Positions 1-5,174 of a stretch of DNA of 6,831 nucleotides are shown here, piece by piece (the first letter of the stretch is position 1; every line of letters begins with the position of its first letter). Source of the stretch: Methylacidiphilum sp. (GTDB lineage: Bacteria > Verrucomicrobiota > Verrucomicrobiia > CAIQCK01); NCBI GenBank assembly GCA_020718125.1, contig DYDC01000151.1:1-6831 (forward strand). Reading direction: 5' to 3'. Under the pieces are notes generated by a model. It saw only the letters and a program-made list of their open reading frames with translations. It did no database searches and was not told where the DNA came from. Position numbers and translations under genes: made by a program.

Positions 1-28
1 CCTCAACCCTCAACCAGAAACCCTCAAC
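1..28. repeat. Short heptamer tandem array (CCTCAAC)
   Basis: Four consecutive 7-nt units are visible: CCTCAAC at 1-7 and 8-14, a diverged CAGAAAC at 15-21, and CCTCAAC again at 22-28. The array begins at the window edge, so its full length is unknown. On the minus strand it reads GTTGAGG. No function can be assigned. It lies beyond the 3' end of the broken transposase gene. Confidence 0.6.
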
Positions 29-120
29 CTTCTGCGCGCCACCCGCCCGCCATCTCGATTCGTAAAGGTCGTGCCATGCCCGCAGGAATGCGCCGCCAGC
101 CGCTTCAACGCAAGCTAAAT

Positions 121-160
121 GTCTGATGTTGAGACCTGACCCCGATCGCCCCGATCAGAC
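121..160. repeat. Inverted repeat overlapping the transposase stop codon
   Basis: GTCTGAT at 121-127 is the exact reverse complement of ATCAGAC at 154-160, with 26 nt between them. The right arm covers the TGA stop (155-157, minus strand) of the broken RAYT. The interval also holds a direct repeat of CCCCGATC (140-147 and 149-156). It could be a weak 3' hairpin of the transposase transcript or the edge of the mobile unit. There is no U-tract on the minus strand, so it is not a classical terminator. Confidence 0.35.
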
Positions 161-828
161 CTTCGTTGGAAGTGGCCACGCCTGGGAGCGCGGGTGTCCC
201 GCCCGCCGAGGGTGAAGGAGGAGCAACCGCGCGCTGCTATGCGCCCAATCCTCAGCACATTTCACGAGCCGCGCTTTCACCGGATTTTGCCCGGCGTAAT
301 TGATGGCGTTTCGCGGGTGGCGTTCGTCGCGGATGAAACGGTCGTGATATTCCGGCTCCCACAGCGCGCCGGTTCGGCCCAAAACTTCGTTGATCTCCTT
401 CGTTTGTATGACTTCCACGAATGCAAGATGCTGTCGAGCGAGCAGCCTGGCATGGGTTCAACCGCAGCGTGCACATGATTGGGCATGATGACCCACGCGA
501 CCAAGCGGTAACGCTGGCTGTCGAAGAAGAGCAAGGCGTCCTCGACTATCTGCGCGATGCGGCTGTCACGCAGCACACACGAGCCGTGGCCGGTGTCGAG
601 ATAGTCCTCGATCTTCTGGCGGCGGATGGCGTCGTCTTCGATCTTGAGGAACACTTCCCATTCGACGCGTTTGCTGGCGGGCATCGCATCATCAAGGCGG
701 AAAGTAACTGATTGAACCAGATCGGGTCGGTCGAGGTGCGGCAAATAGCCGCGCGAGTGCCAGCCTTGTGCGCGCGAAAGCGAGTTTGAGTTGCCGACTT
801 GAGTCTCGGCCAGTCTTGCTCGCTTCAC
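155..828 (-). pseudogene. REP-associated tyrosine transposase (RAYT, Y1/IS200-like HUH family), frameshifted
   Basis: RAYTs are single-strand DNA nucleases that recognise and cut REP palindromes. The first part of the gene carries GWHSRGYLPHLDRPDLVQSV, then the HUH metal-binding motif as MPNHVHA (His-Val-His encoded at 477-469). The second part lies in another frame. It carries WEPEYHDRFIRDE and then NAINYAGQNPVKARLV, whose Tyr (codon 298-296) is the expected catalytic nucleophile. The two parts join after HSWKSY (Tyr codon 408-406) if one base is restored near 404-405. As sequenced, the first frame runs on out of phase and stops at 277-279 without the catalytic Tyr. The start is uncertain. 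The frame is open up to a TTG at 939, but that codon and the Met at 861 lie inside repeats. The GTG at 828, preceded by GGAG, leaves a normal family N-terminus and is preferred. The last residues before the TGA at 155-157 are encoded by a REP copy. A sequencing error rather than a true mutation is possible. Confidence 0.8.
181..207 (+). repeat. REP-like palindrome, copy 1 (outer pair)
   Basis: The 27-nt repeat has the core GCGGGTGTCCCGCCCGC, which folds as a 7-bp stem with one T-G wobble and a TCC loop. It is preceded by the conserved flank CCTGGGAGC. It differs from copy 4 by one base. It lies inside the 3' end of the transposase reading frame. Confidence 0.85.
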
Positions 829-844
829 TTTCTCCGGCAGTTCG

Positions 845-871
845 CCTGGGAGCGCGGGCATCTTGCCCGCC
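845..871 (+). repeat. REP-like palindrome, copy 2 (inner pair)
   Basis: The 27-nt repeat has the core GCGGGCATCTTGCCCGC, a perfect 7-bp stem with a TCT loop. It carries the same CCTGGGAGC flank as copy 1. It is identical over 27 nt to copy 3 on the opposite strand. Confidence 0.88.
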
Positions 872-930
872 GGCGAAGGGGAAGTGAAAGCTCGACGATC
901 ATTCGCATCGCTTTCGCTCGGCAACGGCTC

Positions 931-957
931 GGCGGGCAAGATGCCCGCGCTCCCAGG
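931..957 (-). repeat. REP-like palindrome, copy 3 (inner pair)
   Basis: This is the exact inverted copy of the repeat at 845-871. Read on the minus strand it has the CCTGGGAGC flank and then the core GCGGGCATCTTGCCCGC. The TTG at 939, a formal start for the transposase frame, lies inside it, which argues against that start. Confidence 0.88.
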
Positions 958-1003
958 CGGGCTGTGGGATTGAGAACATTGCTGTGGTTGATCGGGCGCT
1001 CTT

Positions 1004-1030
1004 GGCGGGCGGGACGCCCGCGCTCCCAGG
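1004..1030 (-). repeat. REP-like palindrome, copy 4 (outer pair)
   Basis: Read on the minus strand, the core is GCGGGCGTCCCGCCCGC, a perfect 7-bp stem with a TCC loop, after the CCTGGGAGC flank. It matches copy 1 at 26 of 27 positions and is inverted relative to it. A run of nine G (1029-1037) abuts the flank. It lies between the secA stop and the transposase. Confidence 0.85.
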
Positions 1031-1090
1031 GGGGGGGCGTTGCTCCTTCGGGAGTGCTCTTGGAATCAGGAGCCATGTTTGGTCCGGGAG

Positions 1091-1116
1091 GCTGCGGAGG
1101 AACTACGCTCCGCAGC
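1091..1116 (-). other. Hairpin enclosing the secA stop codon
   Basis: GCTGCGGAG at 1091-1099 is the exact reverse complement of CTCCGCAGC at 1108-1116, a 9-bp stem with an 8-nt loop. The TAG stop of secA (1105-1103) lies in the loop. The stem is G+C-rich enough to act in termination or mRNA 3' protection. No U-tract follows on the minus strand, so an intrinsic terminator cannot be claimed. Confidence 0.45.
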
Positions 1117-4100
1117 AGTGCTTGAACTTCTTGCCGCTGCCGCAGGGGCAGGGTTCGTTGCGGCCGACCTTGCGCGTATCGCGGCGCACGGGCTTGGCTG
1201 CGGCAGCGATGGCTTCCTCGACGGCATCGGCGCGTGGGGCGGCGGGGGCGCGCTGTTGCGGCGCGGCCGGCGCGGCGCCGCCAAATGCGGTGCTTTGCGC
1301 GTGCAGCATCTGTTTCGGGAGCGCAGCGAGGAATTTCTCGAACGCGGCGAGGCTGGTGGAGGACCGGAACGTGTTGTTGGCGATCTCGCTCTTGACCTGG
1401 CCCTGCATCTCCTCGAACAGCTTGAAGGCCTCGGTCTTGTATTCCACGAGCGGGTCGCGCTGGCCGTAGGCGCGCAGGCCGATGCCCGTGCGCAGGCTGT
1501 CCATATTGTAGAGGTGTTCCTGCCAGAGCCGGTCTATGGCGTTGAGGACGACGTAGCGTTCCAGCGTCTGGAGCGCCATCGGGTCTTCGTTCGCTTCCTT
1601 CGCGGCGTAGGCGGCCTTGATGCGGTCGTGGAGGAAATCATAGACCGGGTCGGTGGCCTCGTCGCTCTTCTTCGCGCCCTTCGCGTCGGCAGTCTGTTTC
1701 AACACGGCTTGGAGTTGCTCGCGGCGGATGCCGAGCGGGAAGGTGAGGTTGGCCCAGTTGAGCAGGCCGGTCACGTCCCACTCTTCGGGGTCCTTGTTCT
1801 CCGGCAAATACTGGTCGAGCCTGTCAGCGAGGACTTCCTCGATGACGTTGAAAATCATCTGGCGCGGGTTATCGGTGCGCAGCACCTCGTTGCGGAAGCC
1901 ATAGATGACTTCGCGCTGCTTGTTCATCACGTCGTCGTATTCGAGCGTGCGCTTGCGGATGGAGAAGTTGTGCTGCTCGACGCGCTTCTGGGCGGTCTCG
2001 ATGGAACGGTTCAGCAGCCGCGACTCGAGCGGCTCGCCTTCCTCCATGCCGACTTTCTCCATAATGCCCGCGATGCGGCCGCTGCCGAAGAGGCGCATGA
2101 GGTCGTCTTCGAGCGAGATGTAGAACCGGCTGCTGCCGGGGTCGCCCTGGCGCGCGCAACGGCCGCGGAGCTGGCGGTCAATGCGCCGCGCCTCGTGCCG
2201 TTCGGTGGCGAGCACGTGCAGGCCGCCCACCTCCGGCACGCCGGGGCCGAGTTTGATGTCGGTGCCGCGGCCGGCCATGTTGGTGGCGATGGTGCAGGCG
2301 GCGCGCTGGCCGGCGCGCGCGATGATTTCGGCCTCCATTTGGTGATACTTCGCGTTGAGGACGGAATGGACGACGCCGGTGCGTTTGAGCATGCGCGAGA
2401 GCAGTTCGCTGACCTCGACGTTGACGGTGCCCACCAGCACGGGCTGGCCGTTCTTGTGGTGCTCCTCGATCTCCTCGATGATGGCGTTGAACTTCTCGCG
2501 GCGCGTCTTGTAGATGATGTCGTTGTGGTCCGCGCGGACACACGGCTTGTTGGTCGGGATGACCGCCACGTCGAGCTTGTAGATGTCGCTGAACTCGGCC
2601 GCCTCGGTCTCGGCGGTGCCCGTCATGCCGGCGAGTTTGTCGTAGAGGCGGAAGTAGTTCTGGATGGTGATCGTGGCGAGCGTCTGGTTCTCCTGCTCGA
2701 CCGAGACGTTCTCCTTCGCCTCGACGGCCTGATGCAAGCCGTCGCTCCACCGCCGGCCCGGCATCAGGCGGCCGGTGAACTCGTCCACGATGAGGACCTT
2801 GCCGTCCTGCACGACATACTCGACGTCCTTTTCATAGACGCAGAAGGCGCGCAGCAACTGGCTGATGGCGTGGATGCGCTGGCTTTTCTCGTCAAACGCG
2901 CGCTGGATGTCGCCCTTCTTCTTCTCGCGGTCCTGCTTCGGCATCGCATGGTCCATGTCAATCTCATGGAACTGGTTCACGAGGTCGGGCAGCACGAATG
3001 AATCGGGATCCTTGCTGAGAAAGTCGCGGCCCCTCACGGTCAGGTCGGCCTCGTTGCCCTTCTCGTCAATCGCGAAGAACAACTCCTCCTTCAGCTTGTG
3101 CAGCTCCTCCTTCTTCGTGTCGGCGTGCAGCTCCAGCTCGGTCTTGTCCACGAGCTTGATGACCTGCGGATCCTCCAGCATGCGCATGAGTTGCTTGTTC
3201 TTCGGCATGCCCTGCTTGCATTTCCACAGCAGCCGGCCCGCCCGCGGCTCGACGTCGTCGTCTTCGCTCTCGCCCTTGCTCTGCGCCTTCTTGGCGTCCT
3301 CAAGCATTGTGCGCGCCTCCTCGACGAGCCGGTTGCAGAGCACCGTCTGCGCGCGGACCACCTCGGCGACCTGCGGGCGGTATTGTTGATAGACTTGGAT
3401 GTTTGACGACGCGACCGCGGGGCCGCTGATGATCAACGGCGTGCGCGCCTCGTCAATGAGGATCGAGTCCACCTCGTCCACGATGGCGAAGTAGTGGGCG
3501 CGCTGGACCTGGTCCTCGAGGGTCGTGGCCATGCCGTTGTCGCGAAGGTAGTCGAAGCCGAACTCGGCGTTGGTGCCGTAGGTGATGTCGCAGGTGTATT
3601 GCGCGCGGCGCTCCGGCGGCGGCTGTGCGTGCTGGATGCAGCCGACGGTGAGGCCGAGGAATTTATAGACCGCGCCCATCCACTCGCTGTCGCGCGCGGC
3701 GAGGTAGTCGTTGACCGTGACGAGGTGCGCGCCTTTGCCGGAGAGCGCGTTGAGATAGAGCGGCATGGTTGCCGCGAGCGTCTTGCCTTCGCCGGTGGCC
3801 ATTTCCGAGATGCGACCGGCGTGGAGCACCATGCCGCCGATGAGTTGCACGTCGAACGGGATCATCTCCCACTTGATCGCGTGGCCGCGAACCATGATGT
3901 CCTGGCCCCAGAGCCGGCGGCAGGCGTTCTTTACCGCCGCGAACGCCTCCGGGAGCAGTTCGTTCAGGATTTCCTGCTCAAGCTTGTGGGCTTTCTTGCA
4001 AAGCGGCTTGGCCTCGTCACTGCGCAGCTCGGCTTGGTGCTGCCGCGCCTCGGCGAGCAGCGCCGGAATGCCGCGCTTCTGCCGGCCTTCCTCGATGCGC

Positions 4101-4255
4101 GCCTTGAACTCGGCGGTCTTCGCGCGCAGTCGATCGTCGCTGAGCGACTGATACTGCTTCTCGATTTCGTTGATGCGGTGAACCGTCGGCCAGAGCCGCT
4201 TGATCTCGCGCTGGTTCTTGTCACCGAAGATTTTCTTGAGAATCCACTGGACCAT
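1103..4255 (-). CDS. secA: Preprotein translocase ATPase subunit SecA
   Basis: SecA is the cytosolic/peripheral ATPase that drives unfolded preproteins through the SecYEG channel. Seen in order: Walker A MATGEGKT (152-159), TVNDYLA (180-186), DEVDSILIDEARTPLIISG (260-278), VDEFTGRLMPGRRWSDGLHQ (490-509), MTGTAETE (544-551), GRGTDIKLG (662-670), and the arginine-finger region QLRGRCARQGDPGSSRFY (695-712). The protein ends in an Ala/Pro-rich linker and the zinc/SecB-binding tail CPCGSGKKFKHCC (1036-1048). At 1050 aa it is about 150 longer than the E. coli protein (from memory). One extra stretch lies at about 58-97. Another of about 100 residues lies between the DEVD box and VDEFTGR, within or next to the preprotein-crosslinking domain, and includes a charged segment (about 320-340) and GMPKNKQLM. 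I recall similar insertions in Bacteroidetes/PVC SecA. The ATG at 4255 gives the normal N-terminus. Upstream there is only a weak AGG 6 nt before the start. It lies 47 nt downstream of pyrE. Confidence 0.98.
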   Translation of the reverse strand: MVQWILKKIFGDKNQREIKRLWPTVHRINEIEKQYQSLSDDRLRAKTAEFKARIEEGRQKRGIPALLAEARQHQAELRSDEAKPLCKKAHKLEQEILNELLPEAFAAVKNACRRLWGQDIMVRGHAIKWEMIPFDVQLIGGMVLHAGRISEMATGEGKTLAATMPLYLNALSGKGAHLVTVNDYLAARDSEWMGAVYKFLGLTVGCIQHAQPPPERRAQYTCDITYGTNAEFGFDYLRDNGMATTLEDQVQRAHYFAIVDEVDSILIDEARTPLIISGPAVASSNIQVYQQYRPQVAEVVRAQTVLCNRLVEEARTMLEDAKKAQSKGESEDDDVEPRAGRLLWKCKQGMPKNKQLMRMLEDPQVIKLVDKTELELHADTKKEELHKLKEELFFAIDEKGNEADLTVRGRDFLSKDPDSFVLPDLVNQFHEIDMDHAMPKQDREKKKGDIQRAFDEKSQRIHAISQLLRAFCVYEKDVEYVVQDGKVLIVDEFTGRLMPGRRWSDGLHQAVEAKENVSVEQENQTLATITIQNYFRLYDKLAGMTGTAETEAAEFSDIYKLDVAVIPTNKPCVRADHNDIIYKTRREKFNAIIEEIEEHHKNGQPVLVGTVNVEVSELLSRMLKRTGVVHSVLNAKYHQMEAEIIARAGQRAACTIATNMAGRGTDIKLGPGVPEVGGLHVLATERHEARRIDRQLRGRCARQGDPGSSRFYISLEDDLMRLFGSGRIAGIMEKVGMEEGEPLESRLLNRSIETAQKRVEQHNFSIRKRTLEYDDVMNKQREVIYGFRNEVLRTDNPRQMIFNVIEEVLADRLDQYLPENKDPEEWDVTGLLNWANLTFPLGIRREQLQAVLKQTADAKGAKKSDEATDPVYDFLHDRIKAAYAAKEANEDPMALQTLERYVVLNAIDRLWQEHLYNMDSLRTGIGLRAYGQRDPLVEYKTEAFKLFEEMQGQVKSEIANNTFRSSTSLAAFEKFLAALPKQMLHAQSTAFGGAAPAAPQQRAPAAPRADAVEEAIAAAAKPVRRDTRKVGRNEPCPCGSGKKFKHCCGA

Positions 4256-4271
4256 AAAATGCCTGACGTAA

Positions 4272-4294
4272 GTCGCGCTCTTTGTGGGCGCGGC
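4272..4294 (-). other. Hairpin in the pyrE-secA intercistronic gap
   Basis: GTCGCGC at 4272-4278 pairs with GCGCGGC at 4288-4294 over 7 bp, including one T-G wobble, around a 9-nt loop. It fills much of the 47-nt gap and ends 16 nt before the secA start codon. There is no U-tract, so readthrough from pyrE into secA is expected. A role in translation or RNA processing is possible but unproven. Confidence 0.3.
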
Positions 4295-4302
4295 GAACCG
4301 TC

Positions 4303-4872
4303 TTACCTACTCCCCGGCTTGACCAGCGGCAAGCCCTGTTTACAGAGCGGGCAGGCGGCCGGATCGAACGCCTCGGCTTGAAGCTGGCCCAGCGCCTGCG
4401 TCGGCGCGCCGAAACTAACCTCGCCTTTGCCGCGGTCCACGACCACGCCGACGCCGGCCACCTGGCCGCCGAGCGCACTCACGATATCGAGCGTCTCCTG
4501 CACACGGCCGCCCTTGGTGATCACGTCCTCCACCACCAGGATGCGCTCGCCCTTCGCGATCTTGAACCCGCGCCGCAGCGCCAGTTTCCCTTGGTCGTCC
4601 TTCTCCGCGAAAATGAACCGTTTCCGGAGCTGGCGCGCGACCTCCTGGCCGATCACCAGCCCACCCATCGCCGGCGCGATGACCGTGTCAATCGCCCCGC
4701 CGTCGAACTTCGCGGCCAGCGCGGCGCCGAGCTTCTCCACCAGCGGCATCGGCTGGAGCAGCAGCGCGCACTGGAAATACTGCCCGCTGTGCAACCCGCT
4801 GCGCAGCAGGAAGTGGCCTTCAAGCAGCGCGCCCGTCTCCCGGAACGCCTGCAGCAATTCTCGGTTTGTCAT
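4303..4872 (-). CDS. pyrE: Orotate phosphoribosyltransferase
   Basis: PyrE converts orotate and PRPP to orotidine 5'-monophosphate and pyrophosphate, the fifth step of pyrimidine synthesis, in the cytosol. The PRPP-binding signature of type I phosphoribosyltransferases is clear at ILVVEDVITKGGRVQE (111-126), after hydrophobic strand TVIAPAMGGLVIGQE (63-77). The catalytic loop region reads FAEKDDQGKLALRRGF (88-103). This is unlike the KDHGEGG-type loop of the E. coli enzyme and resembles a Thermus-like subfamily as I remember it. The C-terminus CPLCKQGLPLVKPGSR (174-189) carries a CxxC pair that also fits that subfamily. The length, 189 aa, is normal for this group. The ATG at 4872 begins MTNRELLQAFRETGALLEGH, a normal start for the family. 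No Shine-Dalgarno is visible. It is divergent from pgi and probably co-transcribed with secA. Confidence 0.95.
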   Translation of the reverse strand: MTNRELLQAFRETGALLEGHFLLRSGLHSGQYFQCALLLQPMPLVEKLGAALAAKFDGGAIDTVIAPAMGGLVIGQEVARQLRKRFIFAEKDDQGKLALRRGFKIAKGERILVVEDVITKGGRVQETLDIVSALGGQVAGVGVVVDRGKGEVSFGAPTQALGQLQAEAFDPAACPLCKQGLPLVKPGSR

Positions 4873-4883
4873 GGTTCACGAGT

Positions 4884-4912
4884 TTCGTATCTGATAGAAA
4901 GCTGCCGGTCAA
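4884..4912 (-). promoter_or_regulatory. Possible sigma70-type promoter for pyrE-secA
   Basis: On the minus strand, TTGACC (4912-4907) is followed after 17 nt by TACGAA (4889-4884). The -35 matches the consensus at five of six positions and the -10 at only three. If used, the transcript would begin a few bases before the pyrE ATG and be nearly leaderless. The -35 lies inside the small inverted repeat 4902-4935, which could be an operator. This is weak evidence. Confidence 0.25.
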
Positions 4913-4936
4913 TGCTGTAAGCCAGCTTGCGGCAGA

Positions 4937-5124
4937 GCCACGGAGTGGCGATAGATCGTAGCCCCGGGCGTAAGCCCGGGGAAAAGGTCGAGAAACCGCG
5001 CAAGCCCCGCGGGGGCGACAGAAAGTTGGCGCGGATTATCTTTCGCCCCTTCGGGGCTGGCGGGATCGTTCGTGCGATACCCGCGGCTGACGCCGTGGGC
5101 TGCGATTTGCCGCCGCTCCCCGGC
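4937..5124. repeat. Mirror-symmetric six-hairpin repeat element
   Basis: Six hairpins are placed symmetrically about 5030.5. Outer left is GCCAC-GGA-GTGGC (4937-4949) and outer right is a degenerate 13-mer (5112-5124). Next inward are 20-nt hairpins CCCCGGGC-GTAA-GCCCGGGG (4962-4981) and CCCGCGGC-TGAC-GCCGTGGG (5080-5099). The inner pair is 13-nt hairpins GCCCC-GCG-GGGGC (5004-5016) and GCCCC-TTC-GGGGC (5045-5057). Spacers are 5+7, 22 and 28 nt, equal on both sides. The 7-mers beside the 20-nt hairpins (ATCGTAG 4955-4961; CTGCGAT 5100-5106) are inverted copies with one mismatch. It looks like two inverted copies of one 94-nt unit. I recall similar GC-rich interspersed repeats in PVC genomes. 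It could be a non-autonomous mobile repeat or act in the leader of pgi mRNA. Confidence 0.8.
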
Positions 5125-5174
5125 TCCAAAGACGGATAGACAACGGTTTTCAGCGCGAACAGACAAACTCGATT

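Larger units (their letters stand above)
843..959. repeat. BIME-like double palindrome formed by REP copies 2 and 3
   Basis: Positions 843-872 and 930-959 are perfect reverse complements over 30 nt, with a 57-nt spacer. Within the spacer, 883-891 and 910-918 are also reverse complements apart from one T-G wobble, and they share nearly the same axis (about 901). The whole 117-nt block can therefore fold as one long interrupted stem. It sits directly upstream of the likely GTG start of the transposase. This is the arrangement expected of a bacterial interspersed mosaic element, meaning paired inverted REPs. Confidence 0.75.
4873..5174. other. Divergent intergenic region between pyrE and pgi
   Basis: The 302-nt gap separates two divergently read genes. 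The pyrE-proximal 64 nt hold a weak promoter candidate for pyrE and an imperfect nested inverted repeat (CTGCCG 4902-4907 with CGGCAG 4930-4935; GCTG 4914-4917 with CAGC 4923-4926). Most of the rest, 4937-5124, is a structured repeat element. The 50 nt next to pgi (5125-5174) show no convincing -35/-10 pair and no Shine-Dalgarno. Open frames crossing the gap are not gene-like. Confidence 0.7.

Noticed and set aside
400..412. Programmed -1 frameshifting in the transposase
   Set aside because: The phase change is -1, but no X XXY YYZ slippery heptamer or obvious stimulatory stem is present, so decay or sequencing error is simpler.
181..1030. CRISPR array
   Set aside because: The repeats are palindromic, in both orientations and irregularly spaced, with no uniform spacers and no cas genes.
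1029..1054. Run of nine G and a CTCC-TTCG-GGAG mini-hairpin downstream of secA
   Set aside because: The stem is only 4 bp, with no U-tract in either direction. The G run may be slippage or a sequencing artefact. Too weak to call a terminator.
1040..3001. Long open frame of 653 codons on the plus strand opposite secA
   Set aside because: It is antisense to the conserved secA frame, has the Leu/Val/Asp/Ala-rich composition typical of a GC-rich shadow, and shows no recognisable domain.
4937..5124. Known riboswitch or tRNA/ncRNA
   Set aside because: No conserved riboswitch core or tRNA features are recognised. The mirrored arrangement fits an inverted repeat pair better than an aptamer.
5107..5174. 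Promoter for pgi just upstream of its start
   Set aside because: TTGCCG at 5107-5112 has no -10-like hexamer at 16-18 nt. Nothing else fits, so no promoter is called.
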